Source: Deltaproteobacteria bacterium
GTDB taxonomy: Bacteria > Desulfobacterota > DSM-4660 > Desulfatiglandales > HGW-15
Length of the DNA: 18,026 nucleotides
Assembly: GCA_019308525.1 (NCBI GenBank)
Contig: JAFDIC010000031.1
Span: 1-18,026, forward strand
Direction of reading: 5' to 3'
Both the position numbers and the translations under genes were made by a program. The notes beneath the pieces were generated by a model, which worked only from the letters and a program-made list of their open reading frames with translations, did not search any database and was not told the DNA's origin. Below, in pieces: positions 7,661 through 14,258 of this stretch (positions are counted from its first letter, which is position 1; each line of letters begins with the position of its first letter).

Positions 7661-8210
7661 TTGGCTTTTCCTCTTTTCTGTTGGGGAAAAGGACGGCCCG
7701 TACTTTCTTGTTTCCGGAGCCCTCGACTACGCTCCTGTTTTCCCTGAGGAAGAGAGTTATCTTTGAGCCTTCGACAAAGTCGTTTCCCTGTCTTACCACC
7801 GGGTTACCAGTAAGAACGAGCTTTTCCTCACTATGATAGTAAAGGGCCTGCTCAGCGGTCGCATTGCCCCCGGAGTCACGGATGATGTTTACGTTTCCCT
7901 TGGCGACTATCTTTTCGATATCGAGTTGAGCTTCCTTGGTACCGGCCTTGCCCTTTTGCTCGGTGTAATAGACGAGCAATTTGTCGCACTTGATCGTAAA
8001 CTGGGGCTCCTTTGCCTCCACGTTGCCCGAAAAGGTCACGACCTTTCGGTTGTCATCTATTTCAAGGGAGCTTGCTTTTATTACTATGGACGAGCGCTCG
8101 GTACTCCTTGCAAACATTTGCGCCCCGACTCCCCCCGAAGAAAGGTGGTTCAAGAGAAAAGTAACTAACAGAAGAGAAAAGATGGTAAGTTTCGATCTCC
8201 ACATTCTCAT
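7650..8210 (-). CDS. lptA: LptA, periplasmic LPS-transport protein
   Basis: A 186-residue exported OstA-fold protein that forms the periplasmic bridge carrying LPS from LptC to LptD. An N-terminal hydrophobic signal segment (about 7-28) ends near GGVGAQ. The OstA core has IVIKASSLEIDDNRKVVTFSG and VEAKEPQFTIKCDKLLVYY, then KIVAKGNVNIIRDSGGNATAEQALYY and LTGNPVVRQGNDFVEGSKITLFL, all family hallmarks. The ATG overlaps the lptC stop as ATGA, and an in-frame ATG two codons later is an alternative. Its 3' end overlaps lptB by 11 bases, so the three lpt genes are translationally linked. Confidence 0.95.
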   Translation of the reverse strand: MRMWRSKLTIFSLLLVTFLLNHLSSGGVGAQMFARSTERSSIVIKASSLEIDDNRKVVTFSGNVEAKEPQFTIKCDKLLVYYTEQKGKAGTKEAQLDIEKIVAKGNVNIIRDSGGNATAEQALYYHSEEKLVLTGNPVVRQGNDFVEGSKITLFLRENRSVVEGSGNKKVRAVLFPNRKEEKPIGQ

Positions 8211-8788
8211 AAACCAAGGGATCCACCAGCTATTGTCGTTACACTTTCACTTACTTGCAGGATCTTCCTTTCCAGTGACAGGAAAAGCCCCTGGCCTGTC
8301 ACTGAGAAAGAGGGCCCTATGATTCTTACCGGTTTATCCGTTCTTATGGTGCCGTCCTTGTTGCTATATACCACAAGATCGGTAAAAAAACTATACCCGT
8401 TGTCGGTATGGCCTTTCAAGTCTTGGCGAAGGGTAATGACTCCTGAGCTCCTATCATACTCACCCTCTTTACCCTTGAGAGTCAGGGACGGTCTGTCAGT
8501 CGCCTTGAGAGTCAGGTGGAAGTCCCTGAATGTCATGATCTGCCTGTCTTTTGAGAAGGTGACCTCTTTTGCCTCCAAGGTCCACCTGACTTTATCTTCC
8601 GGGTTGTCCTGGGTGTAGGAGATATTTTCAAGCTTGATACCTTCATCCAGGAACCGCTCTGAGAAGAGCGCGAGGCCTCCCTGGCGAAACAGATTGCGGC
8701 CCGAGCCGAAAAGGTAAGAGGCCACGGTACCGAGCAAGAGACAAATACCCAATAGAGGCCAATGTCTTTTGAGGAAGCTCTTTTTCAT
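8207..8788 (-). CDS. lptC: LptC, inner-membrane LPS-transport protein
   Basis: A 193-residue bitopic protein: a single N-terminal membrane anchor (about 9-28) and a periplasmic beta-jellyroll. LptC receives LPS from LptB2FG and passes it to LptA. The family pattern is visible in IKLENISYTQDN, VRWTLEAKEVTFSKDRQIMTFRDF, the GKEGEYDRSSGVITLRQDLKGH repeat-like strand, LVVYSNKDGTIRTDKPVRIIG and FSVTGQGLFLSLE. The ATG at 8786-8788 lacks a ribosome binding site but stands six bases after a perfect TATAAT, which suggests a leaderless message. It lies 57 bp after kdsA; kdsC and kdsD, often found between kdsA and lptC, are absent. Confidence 0.93.
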   Translation of the reverse strand: MKKSFLKRHWPLLGICLLLGTVASYLFGSGRNLFRQGGLALFSERFLDEGIKLENISYTQDNPEDKVRWTLEAKEVTFSKDRQIMTFRDFHLTLKATDRPSLTLKGKEGEYDRSSGVITLRQDLKGHTDNGYSFFTDLVVYSNKDGTIRTDKPVRIIGPSFSVTGQGLFLSLERKILQVSESVTTIAGGSLGL

Positions 8789-8794
8789 GCAATA

Positions 8795-8824
8795 ATTATA
8801 CCAGGATTCATTGCCAGATGTAAA
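8795..8824 (-). promoter_or_regulatory. Candidate promoter giving a leaderless lptC mRNA
   Basis: On the minus strand TTTACA (8819-8824), an 18-bp spacer and a perfect TATAAT (8795-8800) precede lptC. Transcription starting seven bases after the -10 box would begin at the A of the lptC ATG. No Shine-Dalgarno sequence lies between kdsA and lptC. Confidence 0.5.
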
Positions 8825-8845
8825 GGCGATTCTGCCGGGCTGGTC

Positions 8846-9676
8846 CTATCGGTCATAGGGCCTCACGAGAGCATGGAGTTCCTTGAGGATGGCCACAAGA
8901 GGTCTTACCTTCTCCAGGGGGAGTGAATTGGGCCCGTCACAGAGGGCCCTGTCCGGTTCCGGATGAACTTCCAAGAAAACACCGTTGGCACCGGCGGCGA
9001 TTGCGGCCCTTGAAAGGGGTTCGATGAACTCCCTTTGCCCCCCTGATCTCCCTCCTTCGCTACCAGGGAGCTGGACGCTATGGGTCCCATCAAAGACCAC
9101 CGGAAAACCGAACTGCTTCATGATCGGTATGGACCTGATGTCAACCACGAGGTTGTTATATCCAAAAGAGGAACCCCTCTCGGTGAGGAGGATATTGTGA
9201 TTGCCTGTTGACGTTACCTTCCGGACGGCCTTTTCCATGCCCCAAGGTGCCAGAAACTGCCCCTTTTTCAGATTGATCGGCAGCCCGCTCCTGGCCGCAG
9301 CCAGGATCAAGTCGGTCTGGCGACAAAGGAATGCGGGTATCTGGATGACATCCAATACCCTTGAAGCCTTTTCTATTTCACGGGTCTCGTGCACATCGGA
9401 CAAGACGAGGAGTCCGGTCCTCTCTTTCACCTTCTCAAGAATTTCGAGCCCCTCGTCTATCCCCGGCCCCCTGTAAGAATCCAATGACGTCCTATTGGCC
9501 TTGTCGTATGATGTCTTGAAGATCACCGGGACGTCGAGCAGATCGCCGGTCTCCTTGAGGAAATCCGCGACTACCATGGTGGTTTCCAGGTCCTCTATGA
9601 CGCAGGGGCCGGCAATGAGAAAAAATGGCCCTTTTTCACTGATGGTAAGGCTCCCGATTTGGACGGTACTGGACAT
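8846..9676 (-). CDS. kdsA: 2-dehydro-3-deoxyphosphooctonate aldolase (Kdo-8-P synthase)
   Basis: Condenses phosphoenolpyruvate with arabinose-5-phosphate to Kdo-8-phosphate for the LPS inner core; cytoplasmic. The 276-residue protein shows KdsA motifs: FFLIAGPCVIE (17-27), FKTSYDKANRTS, QIPAFLCRQTDL, PINLKKGQF, ERGSSFGYNN and DGTHSVQLPG. Cys25 in AGPCVIE, together with the His of GTHS and the later Glu and Asp, points to the metal-dependent class II enzyme; the metal-independent E. coli type has Asn at that place. The ATG has CAGGAG at suitable spacing. It heads the minus-strand envelope block. Confidence 0.96.
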   Translation of the reverse strand: MSSTVQIGSLTISEKGPFFLIAGPCVIEDLETTMVVADFLKETGDLLDVPVIFKTSYDKANRTSLDSYRGPGIDEGLEILEKVKERTGLLVLSDVHETREIEKASRVLDVIQIPAFLCRQTDLILAAARSGLPINLKKGQFLAPWGMEKAVRKVTSTGNHNILLTERGSSFGYNNLVVDIRSIPIMKQFGFPVVFDGTHSVQLPGSEGGRSGGQREFIEPLSRAAIAAGANGVFLEVHPEPDRALCDGPNSLPLEKVRPLVAILKELHALVRPYDR

Positions 9677-9720
9677 TTGACTCCTGCTCCCGGTATCTGA
9701 CTGAGGAATCCGTTTCTTTC

Positions 9721-9749
9721 CTTATGTCCCAGGCGGGATCAAAGGTCAA
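9721..9749 (-). promoter_or_regulatory. Candidate promoter for kdsA
   Basis: On the minus strand TTGACC (9744-9749), a 17-bp spacer and a weak CATAAG (9721-9726) lie 45 bp before the kdsA start. The -10 box is poor. It is the best match I see for a leftward promoter in the divergent region. Confidence 0.28.
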
Positions 9750-9808
9750 GTAGAAAGGAAAGATAGGGCTGGGAGACTGAAGAAAGAGACAGGATAGTGA
9801 AAAAAGTA

Positions 9809-9837
9809 TTGACAACGGGGAGAATAGGGGGTAGAAA
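9809..9837 (+). promoter_or_regulatory. Candidate promoter for the nickel operon
   Basis: A perfect TTGACA (9809-9814), a 17-bp spacer and TAGAAA (9832-9837) on the plus strand would start an RNA near 9844. That RNA would begin with a 7-bp hairpin (9847-9865, loop AAGAA, one G-U pair) and run into the terminator-like hairpin at 9902-9957 before reaching nikK. The -35 box is good; the -10 box is only partial. Confidence 0.42.
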
Positions 9838-9901
9838 TTGGTCGAATTCAGGCAAGAAGTCTGAAAAATAATCGAATCAGAACAGCAAGTCGATCGCAGA
9901 G

Positions 9902-9957
9902 AAGCCACGAAGGCCTTTACCCTCCTTAGAAGAGGGGGGGGGCGTCGTGGCTTTTTT
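9902..9957 (+). terminator. Intrinsic terminator or attenuator upstream of nikK
   Basis: A perfect 9-bp stem AAGCCACGA (9902-9910) / TCGTGGCTT (9945-9953) runs into a T tract ending at 9957. An inner stem CCCTC (9920-9924) / GAGGG (9932-9936) sits in the loop, which also holds a run of nine G (9934-9942). Only the plus strand has T residues after the stem, so it acts rightward. It lies between a candidate promoter and nikK, 57 bp before the nikK start, where a simple end-of-gene terminator would have no gene to end. I infer attenuation of the nickel operon; a short regulatory RNA is the alternative. Confidence 0.65.
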
Positions 9958-10014
9958 ATGTCCGGAGACGAGCCCGGGTAATTCAACAGGCAAGACTGAA
10001 AGGAGGAGCAAGGT

Positions 10015-10794
10015 ATGTCACTGAGAAAGACAGCAATCTTTTTGGCGGCCATCTTTTCTCTGGGTGTGGCGGTTCAGGCCTCTGCCCACTTCGGGATGAT
10101 TATCCCCTCAGACAGCATGGTAATGCAGGATGAGACCAGGACCATTACGGTGCTCATTTGCTTTGCCCACCCCTTTGAGGGAATAGGTATGGATCTCGCG
10201 CGACCAAAGGTCTTTGGAGTTGATATCAACGGCAAAAAGAAGGATATCTTGAATAAGATCAAAGAGACAAGCATAATGGGGCACCAGGGCTGGACGGTGG
10301 ACTACGGGGTGAACCGGCCGGGTGTGTATACATTTTACATGGAGCCGGAGCCCTACTGGGAGCCGGCGGAAGAGAGCTATATTGTACATTATACCAAGAC
10401 TATCATAGCTGCCTTTGGCTGGGACGCGGGATGGGACGTACCCCTTGGACTGAGGACGGAAATAGTCCCTCTGAGCAGGCCCTTCGGGCTTTACGCTGGA
10501 AACGTGTTCCAGGGGATCGTCATGCTGGAGGGCCGGCCGGTGCCCCATTCAGTGGTTGAAGTTGAGTACTATAACAAGGATGGCAGGGCGTCTGCACCGA
10601 ATGATTACATGATAACACAGGTCATCAAGGCGGATAAGAACGGGGTCTTTACCTTTGCCGTACCCCGTGCCGGGTGGTGGGGTTTCGCGGCCTTGAACCC
10701 CTCAAAGAGGGGTATCCGTTACAAGGGCGTGGAAAGACCGGTGGAGCTTGGTGCGGTGCTCTGGGTAGAATTCCAGGAATGGCGAGAAAAGTAA
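10015..10794 (+). CDS. nikK: NikK-like periplasmic protein (DUF4198) of the nickel importer
   Basis: A 259-residue exported protein of the DUF4198 type. The signal peptide has basic N-terminal residues, a hydrophobic core and a predicted cut after ASA-24, so the mature chain would begin His-Phe-Gly, the usual start for this family. Later features are [22 protein letters not shown] with a conserved [27 protein letters not shown] with the typical PG-Y-F segment, and a C-terminal carboxypeptidase-regulatory-like fold (about 165-225). Such proteins accompany NikMLQO importers in this group and are thought to help capture nickel in the periplasm; the exact role is inferred. AGGAGG lies nine bases before the ATG. 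It is the first gene of the operon, behind a possible attenuator. Confidence 0.85.
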   Translation: MSLRKTAIFLAAIFSLGVAVQASAHFGMIIPSDSMVMQDETRTITVLICFAHPFEGIGMDLARPKVFGVDINGKKKDILNKIKETSIMGHQGWTVDYGVNRPGVYTFYMEPEPYWEPAEESYIVHYTKTIIAAFGWDAGWDVPLGLRTEIVPLSRPFGLYAGNVFQGIVMLEGRPVPHSVVEVEYYNKDGRASAPNDYMITQVIKADKNGVFTFAVPRAGWWGFAALNPSKRGIRYKGVERPVELGAVLWVEFQEWREK

Positions 10795-10816
10795 AGATTC
10801 GGGAGTTGATCCGAGG

Positions 10817-11416
10817 ATGCACATTTCTGAAGGTGTACTATCAGGGCCGGTGTTGATTTCCGGGTCCCTTTTGGCCGCTGGGGGTACGGGCATCGGCCTC
10901 TACAGGCTTGACTACGATAGGATCACTCATGTGGCTGTAATGACGGCAGGATTCTTTGTCGCATCACTGGTGCATGTTCCTGTCGGCCCTGCTAGCGTTC
11001 ATTTGATTCTGAACGGCCTAATGGGGATTTTTCTAGGCTGGGGGGCGTTTCCGGGGGTCCTCGTGGCCCTGTTCCTCCAGGCCGTGCTGTTCCAATTTGG
11101 TGGTTTGACCACCCTCGGGATCAATTGCCTAAACATGGGCCTCCCTGCCCTCATATGCTTCTATCTTTTCAGAAAGGGCGTAGCGAGTAAGGACCCGAGG
11201 GTCTTCATGATCGCCTCTTTCTTGTGTGGATCCCTTGCCGTCTTTCTCGGCGCCATCCTGGTGGCCCTGTCCCTTTACTTTACAGGAAAGGCCTTTTACT
11301 CAGCGGCCAGGGTCCTGATCGTGGCCCACTTCCCTGTGATGATCATCGAGGGATTGATTACCATGTTCTGCATAAAGTTTCTGAAGAATGTCAGGCCTGA
11401 GCTGTTGGAGTCATGA
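10817..11416 (+). CDS. nikM: NikM/CbiM, substrate-binding membrane component of an ECF-type nickel transporter
   Basis: A 199-residue protein with about six to seven membrane helices. It begins MHISEG, the invariant N-terminus of CbiM/NikM, where the free amino group and His2 coordinate the metal; this fixes the start although the ribosome binding site is poor. Other family signs are HVPVGPASVHLILNGLMGIFLGW (one metal-ligand His in SVHL), then LFQFGGLTTLGINCLNMG. It binds Ni(II), or Co(II) in the CbiM group, from the outside and releases it inward when driven by the Q and O subunits. NikK and NikL flank it and no CbiN is present, which favours nickel. Its stop is two bases before nikL. Confidence 0.94.
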   Translation: MHISEGVLSGPVLISGSLLAAGGTGIGLYRLDYDRITHVAVMTAGFFVASLVHVPVGPASVHLILNGLMGIFLGWGAFPGVLVALFLQAVLFQFGGLTTLGINCLNMGLPALICFYLFRKGVASKDPRVFMIASFLCGSLAVFLGAILVALSLYFTGKAFYSAARVLIVAHFPVMIIEGLITMFCIKFLKNVRPELLES

Positions 11417-11417
11417 G

Positions 11418-12029
11418 ATGGAAAGCAATCGGAAAACGAGAGGTCTTGTTCGTTGCGCTGTGGCGGCATATATCCTGCTGGGGGCCGTGCTTCTTTTTTC
11501 CCCAGGGGCCATGGCGCATCGCATCTACCTGTTCGCGTGGATTGAAGGAGATGTCGTCCACACGCAAGGCTATTACAGCGGCAACAAGGCGGTAAAGGGG
11601 GGAGCTATCAGGGTGTTTGACCTTGATGGCAAGGAGCTGCTGAAAGGCACGACGGATGACAAGGGGGAATTTTCTTTCAAGATGCCTGTCCCCGGGCCCC
11701 TTCGCATCGTGCTGGAGGAGGCCATGGGCCATAGGACCGAATACGTCCTCAAGCCCGAGGGATTGGGCCAAGGCGGGGAAGACAAAGGACCCGAAAAGAA
11801 GAAGGAAAGTTCGGTAGAGTCACGGGTGGTTAAGGATGGCCTGGGCCTTGACCAGATCAGGACGGTGCTGGAGGAGGTCCTGGACAAGAGACTGGGGACC
11901 CTGGAAAGATCAATAGCGAGACTGGGGCAGGAAAGGGGTCCGCATTTCAGAGACATCATCGGGGGCCTGGGATACATATTCGGACTCATGGGCGTAATAC
12001 TCTACTTTAAGAGCAGGAAAAACAGGTGA
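11418..12029 (+). CDS. nikL: NikL, membrane-anchored accessory component of the nickel transporter
   Basis: A 203-residue protein with three parts. A signal segment ends at AMA-33, so a mature protein would begin His-Arg-Ile. A carboxypeptidase-regulatory-like beta domain follows (YLFAWIEGDVVHTQGYYSG, then IRVFDLDGKELLKGTTDDKGEFSF). Last come a charged coiled-coil (about 118-172) and one C-terminal membrane helix (IIGGLGYIFGLMGVILYF). This matches the NikL accessory subunit that replaces NikN/CbiN in NikKMLQO importers. ATG 11418 is preferred over the in-frame ATG 11388 because it follows the nikM stop directly, has GGAG upstream and gives a normal signal peptide. Confidence 0.85.
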   Translation: MESNRKTRGLVRCAVAAYILLGAVLLFSPGAMAHRIYLFAWIEGDVVHTQGYYSGNKAVKGGAIRVFDLDGKELLKGTTDDKGEFSFKMPVPGPLRIVLEEAMGHRTEYVLKPEGLGQGGEDKGPEKKKESSVESRVVKDGLGLDQIRTVLEEVLDKRLGTLERSIARLGQERGPHFRDIIGGLGYIFGLMGVILYFKSRKNR

Positions 12030-12042
12030 TGAGGCTGCCACC

Positions 12043-12795
12043 ATGATAGAGGAGGTGTTTACTGAGGGTAATTCTCTAATCCATCGTCTGGACCCGAGGG
12101 TCAAGGTCGTGGTTGCCACCCTTTTATCCATCGTCGTGGCAGTGTCGGAAAGTTTCGAGGCCTTGGTACCTGCCATGGGCATGAGCCTGTTGTTGGTGGC
12201 CTTTGCCAGGATCAACCCAAGAGAACTCATAAAGAGGGTACTCATCGTCAACGGCTTCATTCTGTTCCTCTGGCTCTTCTTGCCCTTTTCCATGAATGGG
12301 AGAGTCGTGTTCAGCATCGGCCCGTTGGCGGCCTCCAGTGAGGGTATATGGTATTCTACCCTCATTACTCTCAAATCCAACATAATCCTACTCACCCTGA
12401 TGTCCTTGATTGCTACTTCATCAGTTTTCAGCCTGGGCAGGGCCTTGGATCGACTCTTCCTGCCCTCGAAACTAGTCATATTGATTTTTTTCACCTATCG
12501 TTATATTCACGTGATCTACCAGGAGTACCTTCGCCTCTTGAACGCCATAAAGATAAGGGGTTTCAGACCGGCGAACAATCTTCATACCTACAAGACCTAT
12601 GCATATCTCGTAGGAATGGTCCTGGTGAAAAGCCATGATAGGGGGGAAAGGGTAAAGGCGGCCATGGTGTGCCGGGGTTTCAAGGGCAAGTTCTATGACC
12701 TGGGTGAATTTTACTTCGGATGGAAGGATATCTTGGTGATGGTGTTGATGCTCTTGGCCGTCTCCATTGTTGCCATTCTGGAGTGGTGGATATGA
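12043..12795 (+). CDS. nikQ: NikQ/CbiQ, transmembrane (T) component of the nickel transporter
   Basis: A 250-residue ECF T component with about five hydrophobic segments and the two cytoplasmic coupling signatures. NAIKIRGFRP (about 167-176) and AAMVCRGFKGKF (about 206-217) are the A-x-x-x-RGF motifs that dock on the ATPase. The N-terminus (SLIHRLDPRVKVVVATLLSI) is classic CbiQ. It transmits ATP hydrolysis by NikO to the NikM substrate subunit. GATGAGG lies eight bases before the ATG and the gap to nikL is 13 bp. The cobalt or nickel choice is not visible in this subunit. Confidence 0.94.
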   Translation: MIEEVFTEGNSLIHRLDPRVKVVVATLLSIVVAVSESFEALVPAMGMSLLLVAFARINPRELIKRVLIVNGFILFLWLFLPFSMNGRVVFSIGPLAASSEGIWYSTLITLKSNIILLTLMSLIATSSVFSLGRALDRLFLPSKLVILIFFTYRYIHVIYQEYLRLLNAIKIRGFRPANNLHTYKTYAYLVGMVLVKSHDRGERVKAAMVCRGFKGKFYDLGEFYFGWKDILVMVLMLLAVSIVAILEWWI

Positions 12796-12811
12796 GCACT
12801 CTGGTGAGACA

Positions 12812-13558
12812 ATGAACTCGGGTGAAGGGCAAGGGGCGGTGCTGATCGACCTTCAGAGTATCTCTTTCGGATATACGGGGGGAAACTATGTTCTGAAGGA
12901 CCTCTCCTTTCGGCTACATGATGGAGAGAGGGTTGGTTTGGTGGGGCCAAACGGCTCAGGAAAGACCACCCTTTTCCATGTTATCATGGGGCTCTTGAGA
13001 CCCGATAGGGGAAAGATCCGGATCTTCGGCAAGGAGAGGAGGGTGGAAAAGGATTTCTTGCCTGTAAGGCAACAGATCGGAATGCTGTTTCAGGACGCTG
13101 ATGATCAGCTCTTCAGTCCCACCGTACTGGAAGATGTCGCCTTTGGGCCGCTGAACCAGGGAAGAACTGTGCAGGAAGCAAAAGATATTGCAAAGGAGAC
13201 CCTCAGGTCCCTCGGGCTGGAGCAGTTTGAAAAAAGAGTTACATACAGGCTTTCAGGCGGCGAAAAGAAACTTGTTTCCCTTGCCACGGTACTTGCCATG
13301 AAACCCAAGGTGCTCCTGCTGGACGAGCCTACAAACGGGCTCGATCAGGACACTACCGAAAGGATAATAAGCGTCTTGAAGAGGATAGAGATCTCTTACA
13401 TCTTTATATCACACAACATGGACTTTATCGCGAAGACCACCGAGAAGATTTACGGGATTCGCGATGGCCGCATAATCCTGGATACAACGGCGATCCCCCA
13501 TACCCATGTCCATTCCCACGGCTACGGCACACTCCCACATACGCACACCGAGGAGTGA
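12812..13558 (+). CDS. nikO: NikO/CbiO, ATPase of the nickel transporter, with His-rich tail
   Basis: A 248-residue energy-coupling ABC ATPase. Walker A is GPNGSGKT (45-52), the Q-loop is LFQDADDQLFSPTVLEDVAFGP, an ECF A-component hallmark, the signature is LSGGE (147-151), Walker B is VLLLDEP (167-173) and the switch His is 201 (ISHN). Unusually, the last 20 residues hold six histidines in two groups (H230, H232, H234, H236 and H243, H245), a likely metal-binding tail. ATG 12812 was chosen, 16 bp after nikQ, with GGTGAG upstream; an in-frame ATG at 12767 lies inside nikQ and adds residues foreign to the family. It closes the operon. No clear terminator follows. Confidence 0.94.
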   Translation: MNSGEGQGAVLIDLQSISFGYTGGNYVLKDLSFRLHDGERVGLVGPNGSGKTTLFHVIMGLLRPDRGKIRIFGKERRVEKDFLPVRQQIGMLFQDADDQLFSPTVLEDVAFGPLNQGRTVQEAKDIAKETLRSLGLEQFEKRVTYRLSGGEKKLVSLATVLAMKPKVLLLDEPTNGLDQDTTERIISVLKRIEISYIFISHNMDFIAKTTEKIYGIRDGRIILDTTAIPHTHVHSHGYGTLPHTHTEE

Positions 13559-13635
13559 GATGCCCGGTTTCTGACCCCTATCGCTCGTCAACAGACAATC
13601 AATTCTCGGCCCGAGGATTTCTTCTACTTCTTTTC

Positions 13636-13679
13636 TTGACAAGGGAATCCACATTATTTATATTGGTAATCAATTGCAA
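13636..13679 (+). promoter_or_regulatory. Strong promoter for the feo operon with a possible operator
   Basis: A perfect TTGACA (13636-13641), a 17-bp spacer and TATATT (13659-13664) put the start site near 13671. An imperfect inverted repeat TTGgtAaTcAaTtgCAA (13663-13679) overlaps the -10 box and start site, where an iron repressor of the Fur or DtxR type would be expected. It is only loosely like a Fur box, so the regulator is inferred from position. Confidence 0.55.
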
Positions 13680-13706
13680 CAAGCATCCCCAGGGAGAATT
13701 TTATAA

Positions 13707-13925
13707 ATGTTTCAAGCTGTTATCGTAATCTTAGTCTTCTGCGCAGCCCTCTTGTTCATGGGCCGGCGTTTCTACAGGACATTGACCAGCAAGAGTTCGG
13801 ACTGCGGTTGTGGAGCCGGGGCCAATTGTCCTGGCAACCTTCCCGAACAGTGTGTCAAGTCAAGCACGCAGGAAGCCCCTGGAGCCAATGGAAAAGGCCA
13901 GGACTCTGCGGAGGACCGCCTGTAA
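13707..13925 (+). CDS. FeoB-associated Cys-rich membrane protein
   Basis: A 72-residue protein with one N-terminal membrane helix (about 2-18), a basic stretch (GRRFYRTLTSK) and a cysteine-rich segment with Cys33, Cys35, Cys41 and Cys49 (C-x-C-x5-C-x7-C), ending in a polar tail. This layout matches the small FeoB-associated Cys-rich proteins thought to aid Fe(II) uptake by FeoB; the role is not established. AGGGAG lies about ten bases before the ATG. It is the first gene of the operon, whereas relatives often follow feoB. The 87 bp to feoA contain no recognised element. Confidence 0.8.
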   Translation: MFQAVIVILVFCAALLFMGRRFYRTLTSKSSDCGCGAGANCPGNLPEQCVKSSTQEAPGANGKGQDSAEDRL

Positions 13926-14012
13926 GCCCTTGCGGGGCTTGAAGTATTTGACGGGCAGGGAGGTTCAGTCCGGCGGAAAAAGTGCGACGTTACCAAGGAG
14001 AAGTGCTACGCG

Positions 14013-14258
14013 ATGAAAAGGGTAGTCAGGATGAGAGAGATGTCCGACCGGCAGGCTGGTGTCATAAAGGATGTATCCGCAAAGGGACTCCTCGGGACAA
14101 GGATAAGGGAGATGGGCCTGGTCCCTGGGACACCGATCCAGGTTCAAGGACGGGCGCCCCTCAAAGACCCCGTGGCCATACGGGTAAAAGACTACGTCCT
14201 GACGTTGCGGAACAATGAGGCTGACCATATAATGGTTGAAGTGGAAGACAATACTTGA
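14013..14258 (+). CDS. feoA: FeoA, SH3-domain partner of the ferrous iron transporter
   Basis: An 81-residue FeoA domain. The SH3-like core is clear: AGVIKDVSAKGLLGTRIREMGLVPGTPIQV, then DPVAIRVKDYVLTLRNNEADHIMVE. FeoA is a small cytoplasmic protein required for, and thought to regulate, FeoB-mediated Fe(II) import. The start at 14013 has AAGGAG about 13 bases upstream, rather far; the in-frame ATG at 14031 (MREMSDRQAG) is an alternative closer to the usual FeoA N-terminus. The stop codon is shared with the first bases of a 125-bp palindromic element that separates it from feoB. Confidence 0.92.
   Translation: MKRVVRMREMSDRQAGVIKDVSAKGLLGTRIREMGLVPGTPIQVQGRAPLKDPVAIRVKDYVLTLRNNEADHIMVEVEDNT

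Noticed and set aside
9677..10014. Cobalamin or NiCo riboswitch upstream of nikK
   Set aside because: GCCACGA is near the B12-box GCCACTG, but none of the other conserved cobalamin elements (AGGGAA, GGTG, AATCC) is present, and the NiCo four-way-junction signatures are absent.
9636..10052. Minus-strand frame of 138 codons across the kdsA-nikK divergent region
   Set aside because: It overlaps the kdsA start and the terminator hairpin and has a low-complexity Ser/Phe/Pro composition. No family is recognised.
12767..12811. Longer nikO start overlapping nikQ
   Set aside because: The extension has no family match, and ATG 12812 fits normal CbiO length and spacing.
13600..13625. Possible terminator after nikO (CTCGG-C-CCGAG followed by a pyrimidine stretch)
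   Set aside because: The symmetric sequence leaves a loop of one base and no run of T follows, so it cannot act as a normal intrinsic terminator.
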